Shown in pieces: positions 23,825 through 33,743 of a stretch of DNA of 64,000 nt. Source of the stretch: Phascolarctobacterium faecium DSM 14760 (lineage in GTDB: Bacteria > Bacillota > Negativicutes > Acidaminococcales > Acidaminococcaceae). The stretch lies in NCBI RefSeq assembly GCF_003269275.1, contig NZ_QLTS01000006.1, positions 35,386-99,385 of the forward strand, given 5' to 3'. Under the pieces are notes generated by a model. That model saw nothing but the letters and a program-made list of their open reading frames with translations, did no database searches and had not been told where the DNA came from. Every line of letters begins with the position of its first letter. Position 1 is the first letter of the stretch. A program made the position numbers and the translations under genes.

Positions 23825-24607
23825 ATGAAAAAGATTGGATTTTTAATGATGGCTTTATTGGCAATGCTTGCATTGCTGGCTGCCGGCTGTGGCGGTTCAC
23901 AGGAAGCTCCCAAGAAGGCAGAAACGGAAAAGGTATTAAGGGTTGGTACCGAACCGGCTTTTGCACCATTTGAGTTTCAAAAAGAAGGCTCGGATGAATT
24001 TACTGGCTTTGATATGGATCTTATTCGTGCTATTGGTACGAAGCTTGGTTATAAAGTAGAGATTTCTTCTATGGGCTTTGATGCTTTGATCCCGGCGTTG
24101 AATTCAGGAAATATTGATGTTGCGATCGCTGGGATGAGTATTACTGATGAACGTAAAAAAGTAGTGGTGTTTTCTGACCCATACTATACTTCTGGCCTGA
24201 TCGTAATGGTAAAAAAAGATGATGATACAATCAAAGGCTTCAGTGATTTGGAAGGAAAACGAATTGCTGTGCAGATCGGGACCACAGGAGCTAATAAAGC
24301 AGGCGAAGTTAAAAATGCCAAGGTAACCGCGTTTAACGACAATACTGCTGCTGCTATGGAACTGAAAAACGGCGGTGCCGACGCTGTAATTAATGACAGC
24401 CCTGTTTTGAAGTATTATTTGCAGCAGGGGGGGAGCGCTGACGCAAAGGTTGTCGGTGCGGTCATGAATTCGGAGGACTATGGTATTGCAGTAAAAAAGG
24501 GCAATGATAAGCTGGCTGCTGAAATTAATAAAGCTTTAGCCGAAATGAAACAAAACGGAGAATATGATAAATTATATAAAACATGGTTTGGTGAAGAAAA
24601 GAAATAA
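23825..24607 (+). CDS. Polar amino-acid ABC binding lipoprotein, paralogue 1
   Basis: This 260-residue family 3 solute-binding protein has a signal peptide ending in the lipobox LLAAGC and a type II periplasmic-binding fold. It has the usual VGTEPAFAPFEF, FTGFDMDLIRAIG and ALNSGNIDVAIAGMSIT blocks. It captures a polar amino acid outside the membrane for the permease/ATPase pair at 25599-26983. The ligand cannot be read from sequence; glutamine or cystine types are common. It is a close paralogue of the next gene. The start follows GGAGGGG. Confidence 0.9.
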   Translation: MKKIGFLMMALLAMLALLAAGCGGSQEAPKKAETEKVLRVGTEPAFAPFEFQKEGSDEFTGFDMDLIRAIGTKLGYKVEISSMGFDALIPALNSGNIDVAIAGMSITDERKKVVVFSDPYYTSGLIVMVKKDDDTIKGFSDLEGKRIAVQIGTTGANKAGEVKNAKVTAFNDNTAAAMELKNGGADAVINDSPVLKYYLQQGGSADAKVVGAVMNSEDYGIAVKKGNDKLAAEINKALAEMKQNGEYDKLYKTWFGEEKK

Positions 24608-24625
24608 TATTCGTATAACTTTAGG

Positions 24626-24654
24626 TTGCGCCAGGCCGTTTTTAGTTATATAAT
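24626..24654 (+). promoter_or_regulatory. Promoter of second amino-acid binding protein
   Basis: TTGCGC (24626-24631) and TATAAT (24649-24654) are 17 bp apart, giving the second binding protein its own start of transcription. A 7-bp hairpin (GGGCTGC/GCAGTCC) follows in the leader. Confidence 0.65.
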
Positions 24655-24714
24655 TAACAAATATAAAGGGCTGCGTGTTGAGTGCAGTCCAGATATTTTT
24701 CTGGAGGTTGTAAA

Positions 24715-25494
24715 ATGAAAAAATATTTACTTATGGCAATGGCTGTTTTAGCAGCTTTGTCCTTAATGGTAGCCGGTTGCGGCGGCAAAGAAGAAGCTAA
24801 AAAAGCTGAACCTGCAAAAGTTCTGCGTGTGGGCACTGAACCTACTTTTGCACCGTTTGAATTCCAAAAAGAAGGCTCTAAAGAATATACTGGTTTTGAT
24901 ATGGACCTTATCCGGGCCATTGGCAAACAGATGGGTTACAAGGTTGAAATCATGAATATGGGGTTTGATGCGTTGATCCCTGCATTGAGTTCCGGTAATA
25001 TTGATACCGTAATTGCTGGTATGAGTATTACTCCTGAGCGTCAGGAGGCAGTACTGTTCTCCGCCCCTTATTACAGATCCGGTTTGGTAGTTATGGTACA
25101 GAAGAACAATGATACCATTAAAGGTATCGAGGATTTGGTAGGTAAAAGAATTGCTGTCCAAATCGGTACTACCGGCGCAGCTAAAGCAGAAAGCGTAAAA
25201 GATGCCAAAGTAACGGCATTCAACACGAATACAGAAGCTGCTATGGAATTAAAGAATGGCGGCGTGGATGCTGTTATCAACGACAGCCCGGTAGTTGGCT
25301 ATTATTTGGCACAAGGCGGTAGTGCTGATGCCAAAACTGTAGGCGATGTGCTTGAAGCTGAGGAATACGGCATTGCAGTTAAAAAAGGCAATGATAAATT
25401 AGCTGCTGAAATCGATAAAGCTCTGGCCGAATTGAAGAAAAACGGCGAGTATGACAAGATTTACAAAACCTGGTTTGGTGAAGTAAAGAAATAA
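24715..25494 (+). CDS. Polar amino-acid ABC binding lipoprotein, paralogue 2
   Basis: This 259-residue family 3 binding protein is very similar along its whole length to paralogue 1 (VGTEP-FAPFEFQKEGS, DMDLIRAIG, NDSPV). It has the lipobox LMVAGC. It arose by gene duplication, and the differences lie mainly in the substrate-facing stretches between the blocks. ATG 24715 follows CTGGAGG; the frame extends to 24682 without a better site. A hairpin separates it from the permease. Confidence 0.9.
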   Translation: MKKYLLMAMAVLAALSLMVAGCGGKEEAKKAEPAKVLRVGTEPTFAPFEFQKEGSKEYTGFDMDLIRAIGKQMGYKVEIMNMGFDALIPALSSGNIDTVIAGMSITPERQEAVLFSAPYYRSGLVVMVQKNNDTIKGIEDLVGKRIAVQIGTTGAAKAESVKDAKVTAFNTNTEAAMELKNGGVDAVINDSPVVGYYLAQGGSADAKTVGDVLEAEEYGIAVKKGNDKLAAEIDKALAELKKNGEYDKIYKTWFGEVKK

Positions 25495-25514
25495 TATGGT
25501 CATATCTGGATGCG

Positions 25515-25555
25515 GAGTACATCAACGGTGACGGTGGTGTGCTCCGTATTTTCTT
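25515..25555 (+). terminator. Attenuating hairpin before permease
   Basis: A stem of about 12 bp, CGGAGTACATCA with TGGTGTGCTCCG including two G-U pairs, is followed by TATTTTCTTT. Partial termination would favour binding protein over membrane components. Confidence 0.6.
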
Positions 25556-25598
25556 TGGTGAATTTTAAAGAGCTGACAATGAAAGGGAGACAAACTGC

Positions 25599-26255
25599 AT
25601 GGATATTAATTTCAGCTTGATTTGGGATGCCTTGCCCTTGCTGCTGGCTGGTGCCGGTATTACGATCGAAATAACGGCTTTAAGCGTAGGCTTTGGCCTT
25701 TTGATAGGTATGACAGTCGGTATAGCACGTCTTGCCAGTATAAAACCGGTGCGTTATTTTGCTAATTGTTATGTGGATTTTATTCGTGGAACGCCGCTTC
25801 TGGTACAGATATTTTTGGTTTATTTCGCTTTGCCGGGAATTATTGGGCACCGCGTGGATCCCTATTTTGCAGCAATTTCTGCCTGTTCTATCAATAGTGG
25901 TGCTTATATTGCGGAAATTTTCCGTGCCGGTATCCAATCAATTGATAAGGGTCAAATGGAAGCTGGCCGTTCTTTAGGAATGAGCTGGGCGCAGACTATG
26001 CGTTATGTTATTATGCCGCAGGCCTTTAAACGCATTATTCCGCCTTTGGGCAACGAGTTTATTGCAATGTTGAAGGATTCTTCATTGGTTTCTGTTATTG
26101 GGTTTGAAGAACTTACGCGTCGTGGTCAGTTGATTATCGCCCGTACATATGCATCCTTCGAAATTTGGATGGCTGTAGCTGTTATTTATTTGATTATGAC
26201 TTTTACGGTTGCCCGTCTCGTAGGGATGTTGGAACGGAGGTATGATACGAAATGA
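25599..26255 (+). CDS. Polar amino-acid ABC permease
   Basis: This 218-residue inner-membrane permease of the HisM/GlnP type has about five membrane segments. Its ATPase-docking loop is near residues 120-150 ([23 protein letters not shown]). The early [11 protein letters not shown] segment is also typical. As the only permease here it should work as a homodimer, shared by both binding proteins. The start follows AAAGGGAG. It overlaps the ATPase by four bases (ATGA). Confidence 0.92.
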   Translation: MDINFSLIWDALPLLLAGAGITIEITALSVGFGLLIGMTVGIARLASIKPVRYFANCYVDFIRGTPLLVQIFLVYFALPGIIGHRVDPYFAAISACSINSGAYIAEIFRAGIQSIDKGQMEAGRSLGMSWAQTMRYVIMPQAFKRIIPPLGNEFIAMLKDSSLVSVIGFEELTRRGQLIIARTYASFEIWMAVAVIYLIMTFTVARLVGMLERRYDTK

Positions 26256-26983
26256 ATGAAGCAATGATTAAAATAACTGATCTGCGAAAAAGTTATGGTA
26301 ATCTAGATGTTTTAAAGGGTATTGATTTGACAATTGCTGAACGCGAAGTTGTGGTAATTATTGGACCATCTGGCAGTGGTAAAAGTACTTTACTGCGTTG
26401 TATAAATTATTTGGAAGAACCGACAGGCGGCAGTATAGTTATTGACGGTATACCGTTGACAGGGGAAGCAAATATTAATGAAATACGTAAAGAAGTCGGG
26501 ATGGTATTCCAGCGTTTTAATCTGTTCCCGCATATGACTGTTCTTGAAAATTTAGTGCTGGCGCCAATGAAGGTGCGTGGTATCAGCCGCAGTGAGGCAG
26601 AACAAACGGCACAGGAACTGTTGATAAAAGTTGGCTTGGATGATAAAGCAAATGCTTATCCTGATCAGCTTTCCGGTGGACAGCAGCAGCGTGTAGCGAT
26701 TGCAAGGGCTTTGGCAATGAAACCTAAAGCATTGTTGTTTGATGAACCCACTTCTGCTCTCGATCCGGAAATGATCAATGAAGTATTGGATGTCATGAAA
26801 AGCCTGGCCAAAGAAGGTATGACAATGGCAGTGGTAACTCATGAGATGGGGTTTGCCCGTGAAGTCGGTGACAGGGTCATTTTTGTAGATGGCGGAGTTA
26901 TCGTAGAGCAGGGAGAACCAGAAGAGGTTTTTTTGCATGCGAAAGAAGAACGCACGCGCAGCTTTTTATCCAAAATATTATAA
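26252..26983 (+). CDS. Polar amino-acid ABC ATPase
   Basis: This 243-residue ATPase of the GlnQ/HisP type has Walker [10 protein letters not shown] near 36-44, signature [14 protein letters not shown] near 139-152 and Walker [15 protein letters not shown]. The H-loop is VVTHEMGFA. It lacks a long C-terminal regulatory domain. It is the last gene of the amino-acid importer, and a terminator lies at 27043. Confidence 0.93.
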   Translation: MNEAMIKITDLRKSYGNLDVLKGIDLTIAEREVVVIIGPSGSGKSTLLRCINYLEEPTGGSIVIDGIPLTGEANINEIRKEVGMVFQRFNLFPHMTVLENLVLAPMKVRGISRSEAEQTAQELLIKVGLDDKANAYPDQLSGGQQQRVAIARALAMKPKALLFDEPTSALDPEMINEVLDVMKSLAKEGMTMAVVTHEMGFAREVGDRVIFVDGGVIVEQGEPEEVFLHAKEERTRSFLSKIL

Positions 26984-27042
26984 GTGTTACTAAGGTTAAT
27001 TGGGTGTTTTATTACCCGAAGTGTTACATTAGTATCAATTGT

Positions 27043-27081
27043 AAACTCGCATGTGAAATTTTTGAGACATGCGAGTTTTTT
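27043..27081 (+). terminator. Terminator after amino-acid importer
   Basis: AAACTCGCATGT pairs with ACATGCGAGTTT around a 12-base loop and is followed by a T-run. Confidence 0.9.
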
Positions 27082-27187
27082 GTTACTTTATCAGCAGGAG
27101 ATTTGCGGAGCGCGGCGAATTACTATATTAAAGCAAGCAGAGAGCTTGCGATCCCATCACCTTGGGGAATTCAAGGAGGTATGAATT
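27082..27187 (+). promoter_or_regulatory. HPF leader region
   Basis: The leader has the hairpin GCAAGC-AGAGA-GCTTGC (about 27132-27148). CCTTG can pair with CAAGG of the AAGGAGG ribosome binding site. TTGCGG-15-TATATT (27103-27129) is a weak promoter candidate. Modulated translation of HPF is possible. Confidence 0.4.
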
Positions 27188-27724
27188 ATGAACGTAAACG
27201 TACGTGGTAAAAACATTGATGTAACTCCGGCATTAAAAGATTATGTCGAAAAAAAGATTACGAAAGTAACGAAACAGTTTAAAACTGTCGGTGATATTTC
27301 AGCAGTTTTGAAAGTGGAAAAAGGTAATCATATTGTGGAAATTACTGTACCGGCGAGTGGGATCTTGCTGAGAGCACAGGAAACGACCAAAGATATGTAT
27401 TCCTCCATTGATTTGGTAATAGAAAAAATCGAACGCCAGATCCACAAATATAAAACCCGCCTGATGAAGAGAAAATACAATAACTTCCAGGATGCCGTGG
27501 TCCCAGCTTCTGTAGAAACAGTTGCAGAAGATGATGGTGAATTCAAGATTATTAAGAATAAATCTTTTGCTATGCATCCAATGACTGCAGAAGAAGCTAT
27601 TTTACAAATGAACCTTTTGAATCATGATTTCTTCGTTTTTTATGATCCTGATTTTGGTGGCGTGAACGTGGTTTATCGTCGTAAAGATGGTAATTACGGT
27701 TTGTTGGCTCCGGAATTAAAATAA
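27188..27724 (+). CDS. hpf: Ribosome hibernation-promoting factor, long form
   Basis: This 178-residue protein binds the 30S subunit and pairs ribosomes into inactive 100S dimers in stationary phase. The N-terminal RaiA/YfiA domain (about 1-100) has the opening MNVNVRGKNIDVTPALKDYV. The C-terminal dimerisation domain (about 120-178) includes MTAEEAILQMNLLNHDFFVF. The length shows the long form used by Gram-positive-type lineages. The start follows AAGGAGG by 8 bases. A terminator separates it from secA. Confidence 0.95.
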   Translation: MNVNVRGKNIDVTPALKDYVEKKITKVTKQFKTVGDISAVLKVEKGNHIVEITVPASGILLRAQETTKDMYSSIDLVIEKIERQIHKYKTRLMKRKYNNFQDAVVPASVETVAEDDGEFKIIKNKSFAMHPMTAEEAILQMNLLNHDFFVFYDPDFGGVNVVYRRKDGNYGLLAPELK

Positions 27725-27765
27725 GCGGCAATATTAAATAGGAAAATAATTTACTGAAAGTTCAC

Positions 27766-27797
27766 AAAAAGCCTGGGGTTGAAGCCCCGGGCTTTTT
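27766..27797 (+). terminator. Terminator after hpf
   Basis: AAAAAGCCTGGGG pairs with CCCCGGGCTTTTT around TTGAAG. Confidence 0.93.
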
Positions 27798-27875
27798 GAC
27801 TTTTGCAGGCTTTTCTGCTAAAATTTTAAGTTAGGTATAGTGTTTTTTATTGTAAAAATTTAAGGAGTGATTATT

Positions 27876-30398
27876 TTGCTCGAAGGTTTGTTGAAAAAAA
27901 TTTTTGGTGACCCGAATGAAAAAGAATTAAAAGAGATCGGAGTCATTGTCGATAAAATCAACGCATTAGAAAAAGATATGGTAGGCTTAAGCTCTGCAAA
28001 TCTGGCCGCTAAGACAGCTGATTTTAAAGTACGGTTATCTAAAGGTGAAACATTAGATGATATTTTACCTGAAGCATTCGCAGTTGTCCGTGAAGCGGCC
28101 AAACGTGTCTTAGGCATGCGCCATTTTGATGTGCAGCTTATTGGCGGTTGTGTTCTGCATCGTGGTAAAATTGCTGAAATGCGCACTGGTGAAGGTAAAA
28201 CTCTGGTAGCTACTTTGCCGGCATACTTGAATGCGTTGACAGGAAAGGGCGTTCATGTCGTTACGGTCAATGAATATCTGGCTCGCCGTGACAGTGAGGA
28301 TATGGGGCGTGTTTTTAAATTTTTAGGCCTTTCCGTAGGTCTTATTGCGCATGCGCTTGATTATCCGGACCGCAAAGCTGCTTATGCTGCTGATATTACC
28401 TATGGCACTAATAACGAGTTCGGTTTTGATTATCTGCGTGATAATATGGTCGTTGACGAAGATCAAATGGTACAACGGCCTTTAAATTATTGTATTGTCG
28501 ATGAAGTTGACAGTATTTTGATTGATGAAGCGAGAACTCCGCTTATTATCTCCGGACCTGGCGAAAAATCTACTGATTTGTATAAAGTTTTGGCTCAGGT
28601 AGTTGCTAAAATGGATGAAGGGGAAGATTATACTGTTGATGAAAAGCTGAAAACAGTTGCCCCTACTGAAATTGGTATTGCTAAAGCTGAAAAAATGCTG
28701 GGCATAGAAAATATGTATGATACTGAACACGGCGTTGATTTTTCACATCAGCTGATGTGTGCTTTGAAGGCCAAAGCTATTATGCACCGTGATAAAGATT
28801 ATGTTGTAAAAGACGGCGAAGTTATCATTGTTGATGAATTTACAGGCCGGTTAATGTTTGGCCGTCGTTTTTCGGAAGGCTTGCATCAGGCTATTGAAGC
28901 TAAAGAAGGTGTTAAAGTTGAGCGTGAAAGTCAGACTTTGGCGACTATTACCTTCCAGAACTATTTCCGTATGTATGAAAAACTTTCCGGTATGACTGGT
29001 ACTGCTAAAACAGAAGAACAGGAATTCCAGAAAATTTACGGACTTGACGTTGTTGTTATTCCTACCAATAAACCTATGGTCAGGATTGATTATCCTGATG
29101 TTATTTTGAAAACGAAACGCGCTAAATATAAAGCCGCTGTTAATGAGATTGAAGAATGCCATAAGTCTGGACGACCGGTACTGGTGGGTACTACTTCCAT
29201 CGCTCAGTCAGAAGAATTATCGGCGATGCTGAAACGGCGCGGGATTCCGCATAATGTTTTGAATGCTAAATATCATGAAAAAGAAGCTGAAATAATTTCC
29301 GGAGCCGGTCAATATGGCGCTGTTACCATTGCTACGAATATGGCTGGCCGTGGTACGGATATTGTCTTGGGTGAAGGCGTTCCAGAATTAGGAGGTCTTC
29401 ACATCATTGGTACGGAAAGGCATGAAAGCCGCCGTATTGATAATCAGCTGCGTGGCCGCTGCGCTCGTCAAGGTGATCCTGGTTCTTCAAAATTTTTCTT
29501 GTCTTTGGAAGATGACCTGATGCGTTTGTTCGGTTCTGATAATATTTCCAGTATTATGGACAAACTGGGGATGGAGGAAGATGAACCGATTGAACATAAG
29601 CTTGTTACCCGTTCTATCGAATCGGCTCAGAAAAAAGTTGAAGCCAGAAACTTTGCTATTCGTAAACAGGTTTTGGAATATGACGATGTTATGAATCAGC
29701 AGCGTGAGGTTATTTACGCCCAGCGTAAAAAGATCCTGCAGCAGGCAAATCTGCGTGATACTATTATGGATATGATACATAAAGTTGTAGACCGTACGAT
29801 GGCGATGTATGCGCCGCCGGAAGTTTATTCAGAGGATTGGGATTTGCAGGCATTAATTGCTTATGCTGAGGAGTTCTATGCTCCGGCTGATTTGCTGCAG
29901 ATTGATTATCTGCAAAACCTCAGTCGTGAAGAGCTGGAAGAATATCTGCATAAAGTTGCCGATGAACATTACGCTGAACGCGAGGATGCTATTACACCTG
30001 AATTAATGCGCGAACTGGAAAATCTTGTAATGCTTAAAGTTGTCGATAACCATTGGATGGAGCATTTGGATTCTATGGATTTGCTGCGTGAAGGTGTAGG
30101 TCTGCGGGCTTATGGACAGAAAGATCCGTTGGTTGAATATAAATTTGAAGCCTATGATATGTTCCAGGCGATGATTGACGCTATTCAAGACGATGTAGTA
30201 CGCTATATTTACCGTGTAAATGTTGTGGCGCAGCCTAAGGTTGAAAATCGGTTGGAAAACGCATCCACTAACAACCCGGGGGAAGGCGATGATATTAAAA
30301 AACAGCCTCTGGTAAAAGGTGAAACGACCGGACGAAATGATCTTTGTCCCTGTGGCAGCGGTAAAAAATATAAAAATTGCTGCGGGCAGGATAAGTAA
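27876..30398 (+). CDS. secA: Preprotein translocase ATPase SecA
   Basis: This 840-residue motor drives secretory proteins through SecYEG. Walker A is [11 protein letters not shown] (near 100), the DEAD-type motif is [15 protein letters not shown] (near 208), and the NBD2 motif MAGRGTDI is near 490. The C-terminal zinc-binding tail [14 protein letters not shown] binds SecB or ribosomes. TTG 27876 is taken as start because AAGGAG (27862-27867) ends 8 bases before it; the in-frame GTG at 27867 overlaps that site. prfB follows, the common order in Firmicutes. Confidence 0.96.
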   Translation: MLEGLLKKIFGDPNEKELKEIGVIVDKINALEKDMVGLSSANLAAKTADFKVRLSKGETLDDILPEAFAVVREAAKRVLGMRHFDVQLIGGCVLHRGKIAEMRTGEGKTLVATLPAYLNALTGKGVHVVTVNEYLARRDSEDMGRVFKFLGLSVGLIAHALDYPDRKAAYAADITYGTNNEFGFDYLRDNMVVDEDQMVQRPLNYCIVDEVDSILIDEARTPLIISGPGEKSTDLYKVLAQVVAKMDEGEDYTVDEKLKTVAPTEIGIAKAEKMLGIENMYDTEHGVDFSHQLMCALKAKAIMHRDKDYVVKDGEVIIVDEFTGRLMFGRRFSEGLHQAIEAKEGVKVERESQTLATITFQNYFRMYEKLSGMTGTAKTEEQEFQKIYGLDVVVIPTNKPMVRIDYPDVILKTKRAKYKAAVNEIEECHKSGRPVLVGTTSIAQSEELSAMLKRRGIPHNVLNAKYHEKEAEIISGAGQYGAVTIATNMAGRGTDIVLGEGVPELGGLHIIGTERHESRRIDNQLRGRCARQGDPGSSKFFLSLEDDLMRLFGSDNISSIMDKLGMEEDEPIEHKLVTRSIESAQKKVEARNFAIRKQVLEYDDVMNQQREVIYAQRKKILQQANLRDTIMDMIHKVVDRTMAMYAPPEVYSEDWDLQALIAYAEEFYAPADLLQIDYLQNLSREELEEYLHKVADEHYAEREDAITPELMRELENLVMLKVVDNHWMEHLDSMDLLREGVGLRAYGQKDPLVEYKFEAYDMFQAMIDAIQDDVVRYIYRVNVVAQPKVENRLENASTNNPGEGDDIKKQPLVKGETTGRNDLCPCGSGKKYKNCCGQDK

Positions 30399-30430
30399 GA
30401 TTTACAGAAATTTATAGTTGGTTTTAGTTA

Positions 30431-30464
30431 CAGTAAAGTTGAAGCGGTAAGTTTCAACTTTACT
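30431..30464 (+). promoter_or_regulatory. Hairpin between secA and prfB
   Basis: A perfect 13-bp stem, CAGTAAAGTTGAA with TTCAACTTTACTG, lacks a T-run. It may stabilise or process a shared transcript. Confidence 0.5.
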
Positions 30465-30492
30465 GGTGTTATTAAGAGAGGATGTGAAGTTA

Positions 30493-31600
30493 GTGTTGAT
30501 TGAGGAATATAAACCGGAGATTGCAGCATTAAAACAGAAACTAGAGGAAATGAGGGGATCTCTTTGACGTAGTTGTCAAAGAGGACCGTATTGCAGAATT
30601 AGAACATAAAATGGGTGCACCTGGATTTTGGGATGAACCTGAAACGGCGCAGAAAACTGCTCAGGCTGTAACGCAGTTGAAAGAAGAGGTAGAAACATTT
30701 CGTTCTTTGGAAACCAGAGTAGAGGACATGGAAGTTTTGTGCGAACTGGCGCTGGAAGAAGATGACGAAAGTCTGTTACCTGAAATGGAAGAAACGCTGG
30801 TTTCTATTCGTACTGATGTTGAACATTTAGAATTAGGCATGCTTTTGAATGGCGAGTACGACGCCAATAATGCTATTCTTACATTACATGCCGGTGCCGG
30901 CGGAACAGAAGCGCAGGATTGGACTTCTATGCTGCTGCGTATGTTTTCCCGCTTTGCTGAACGTGAAGGCTATGAAGTGGAAATGCTCGATTATCTTCCG
31001 GGAGATGAAGCTGGTGTTAAAAGTGCTACGCTTCAGATTAATGGACATAATGCTTACGGATATTTGAGAAGTGAAAAGGGTGTACATCGTCTGGTGCGTA
31101 TTTCTCCGTTTGATGCGAATGCCCGCCGGCATACTTCTTTCGCCGCGGTGGATGTGATGCCGGAACTGGATGACAGCGTTGCAATTGACATCAATCCTGC
31201 AGATTTGAAAGTTGATACCTATCGAGCTAGTGGTGCTGGTGGACAGCATGTAAATAAAACGAGCTCTGCTGTGCGTATGACGCATCTTCCTACTGGAATA
31301 ATAGTACAGTGCCAGACGCAAAGATCACAGATCCAGAACCGGGAACGGTGTTTGCAGCTTCTTCGTGCAAAGCTATATGAATATGAACGAGCTAAGCAGG
31401 ATGCTTTAAAAAGCGATATCGCCGGTGACTATCAGGACATAGAATGGGGCAGTCAGATCCGTTCATATGTATTCCAGCCTTATAAACTGGTTAAAGATCA
31501 TCGTACTAATGCTGAAACAGGTAATGTGCAGGCTGTCATGGACGGTGGTTTGGAAATGTTTGTTGAAGCGTATCTGCGCAGCCAGCAAAAGAAACTGTAA
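30493..31600 (+). CDS. prfB: Peptide chain release factor 2 with programmed +1 frameshift
   Basis: RF2 releases peptides at UAA and UGA. The first 24 codons (from GTG 30493; TTG 30496 is the alternative) end at an in-frame TGA, 30565-30567. The slip site is CTT-TGA-C, preceded by the internal Shine-Dalgarno-like AGGGGA at the same distance as in E. coli. Skipping T30565 joins codons 1-24 to the frame 30566-31600, giving 368 residues. The rest has RISPFDANARRHTSF and the catalytic GAGGQ loop in RASGAGGQHVNKT. Low RF2 lets ribosomes pause at the UGA and shift, so the gene is autoregulated. Confidence 0.95.
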
Positions 31601-31640
31601 TTATTGAAAAAGAAATTTTGAATTAGGTGGAGATCAGCTG

Positions 31641-33743
31641 ATGAAAAGCCGTTATAACCCGGTACTTATTGCGATAATAGCTATAGGACTGATAGTTTCA
31701 TTATGGTTGAACTATCAGCGTCATGAAATTGAGCAGCGCAACGATACTGTTGAAATGGCAATGGAATATGAAGGGCTGGAACATATAGCGAACTGGGAAG
31801 GCTTGTCTTTAAATGACGTTCTGGCAGGATTTAAAAAGGCCGGAGTTACAAGTCTGGTAGTGTTTGATACTACCTTAGAGAAGCTTAACAACAACGGTTC
31901 TATTGTAGCTGTTACTGGGGAGGAGCTGCTAAAAGGCTCTGCTTTGGGCGGCGACGGTGGTAAATTTGCTCCTGTACTTTCCGAAGGTATTGTAGTGCCT
32001 AATGCTGTCTATGTGACTGTCGGAACGTCATATGATGTTTTGACAGAAGTGGTGGAGGATCTGTATCTGCGTTATGGCAAGGACCGTTTGCGGATAGTAA
32101 ACAACGAACCGCAGATAATTGAGATTTTAGGTAATCCAATGGTCATTACAGAAGAAAATTATGACAGCAAGCCTGGCGTTATGCAAGCTCCTTTAGGCCT
32201 TTCAACAGAAGAAATGCGCAAAGCAAAAGCTTTCGGCTTTAATGTTATCGTCAGACCAATGAATTATTTGCCTAATGATTATGATAAAATCAGGAGTATT
32301 TTTCGTAGGATCGATAAGTCTGGTGCCAATGTAACCGGGTATATAGGCTGTGGTCGTGAAGTAGTTGGTTATCCGGATTACATTGCCTATATGGCTCATA
32401 AGTTAAAGAAACAGAATATGACTTTTGGAATGGTAGAACATTATACACAGCTGCAGTTTGCTGCAATGGACGGACTCCTTCCGTTAGCTGAGCATATGGA
32501 TTATCGTGTTGCACGTACATATATTATTGACAAAGCCGAGCAGAGAAAACTGAAAATGCCAGAAGCTTTGAGACGTTGGGCTCTTACAGATGAAGAACGT
32601 AATATCCGTATCAACTATATCAAACCGTTTATGATCCCTCAGGAAGGCAGGGATATTTTAGAGCTTAATTTAGATTATGTTTCGAAAATTGCCGACGATG
32701 TACAGGCAAGAGGATATAAGCTTGGACCGGCAGGAGTTTTTTCTAAAAATACTACTGACGGTAAGTTTGTTCCATATTTCCCAGAACGGGCCTGGTTAGT
32801 GCCGCTGGCATTTGCTATTCTGGCCGGTGGGATTATGTATTTAACCTTGCTGTTTAATTTCAGTAAAAAAATACAGTATATGTTATTGCTGACTGGCGGT
32901 ATTGTTGCCAGTGTAACTTTGCTGAAATTTGGCGGAATCCTTACACGTCAGTTACTGGCTTTGATTGCGGCAACTGTTTTCCCAGTATTATCGATGACAG
33001 TTATTGTCGAACTTTGGGAGTCCTGCAAAAAAAATACCCCAAACACGCTGAAGATTATTATCAGTGCTACATGGCAGCTGGCTTTGGCTGTGATACTTTC
33101 TTTAATTGGAGCATATTTTGTAGCGGCTGTTTTAGGCGACAGCAGGTTTTTCCTGGAAATTGATATTTATAAAGGGGTAAAATTAACGTTTATTTTACCT
33201 GTGCTGTTGATTTCTCTATGGTATATGCAGCGATTTAATGTTCTCAGCAAAGGCCAGATTGGAAATATTGCTGTGCACCTGAAAAATTTTTTCAGTACCA
33301 GGATAACAGTAAAACATGTTGCATTTTTGGGTGTATTGGCTTTTGTAGCATATATTTTTGTTGGTCGCAGCGGTCATACCGCTGGGGTTCCGGTTCCGGC
33401 TCTTGAAATTAAAATGCGTCTGTTCCTTGAGCAGATGATGTATGCACGCCCGCGTGAAAAAGAATTTATGATTGGACATCCCGCGTTTTATTTAGCGGCA
33501 TTTGCGGCGTATAAACAGGCACCGCGTTTATGGCAGATGCTGTTAGTGGTTGGAGCTACTATTGGGCAGGGATCTTTAGTGCAGACTTTTGCACATATGC
33601 GTACTCCTGTTATCATGAGTTATATTCGTGCCGTCGACGGCTATGCTCTGGGTGCTGTATTAGGTATCATTGCTGTTATCGCCGTTTCTATTTTGCTGCC
33701 TTATGTGCAGAAATGGCAAAGGAGATTCTTAGAGCATGAGTAA
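31641..33743 (+). CDS. DUF5693 membrane protein
   Basis: This 700-residue protein has one N-terminal membrane segment (about 8-25), a large external domain (about 30-385) and a C-terminal half with eight or so hydrophobic segments. It matches the DUF5693 family as I recall it, whose genes commonly sit beside csaB. The function is unknown, but a role in assembling or modifying a cell-wall polymer is plausible. It overlaps csaB by 8 bp, so the two are co-translated. The start follows AGGTGGAG. Confidence 0.8.
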   Translation: MKSRYNPVLIAIIAIGLIVSLWLNYQRHEIEQRNDTVEMAMEYEGLEHIANWEGLSLNDVLAGFKKAGVTSLVVFDTTLEKLNNNGSIVAVTGEELLKGSALGGDGGKFAPVLSEGIVVPNAVYVTVGTSYDVLTEVVEDLYLRYGKDRLRIVNNEPQIIEILGNPMVITEENYDSKPGVMQAPLGLSTEEMRKAKAFGFNVIVRPMNYLPNDYDKIRSIFRRIDKSGANVTGYIGCGREVVGYPDYIAYMAHKLKKQNMTFGMVEHYTQLQFAAMDGLLPLAEHMDYRVARTYIIDKAEQRKLKMPEALRRWALTDEERNIRINYIKPFMIPQEGRDILELNLDYVSKIADDVQARGYKLGPAGVFSKNTTDGKFVPYFPERAWLVPLAFAILAGGIMYLTLLFNFSKKIQYMLLLTGGIVASVTLLKFGGILTRQLLALIAATVFPVLSMTVIVELWESCKKNTPNTLKIIISATWQLALAVILSLIGAYFVAAVLGDSRFFLEIDIYKGVKLTFILPVLLISLWYMQRFNVLSKGQIGNIAVHLKNFFSTRITVKHVAFLGVLAFVAYIFVGRSGHTAGVPVPALEIKMRLFLEQMMYARPREKEFMIGHPAFYLAAFAAYKQAPRLWQMLLVVGATIGQGSLVQTFAHMRTPVIMSYIRAVDGYALGAVLGIIAVIAVSILLPYVQKWQRRFLEHE

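Noticed and set aside
27082-27187. raiA-motif RNA upstream of hpf
   Set aside because: The leader is only about 100 nt after the terminator, and I cannot recognise the conserved raiA RNA sequence; the known motif is longer.
26984-27210. Two short open frames between the amino-acid importer and hpf
   Set aside because: They cross a strong terminator hairpin and the hpf ribosome binding site, and neither has its own ribosome binding site.
27867-27875. GTG 27867 as start of secA
   Set aside because: It overlaps the AAGGAG site; TTG 27876 is correctly spaced and gives the usual SecA N-terminus.
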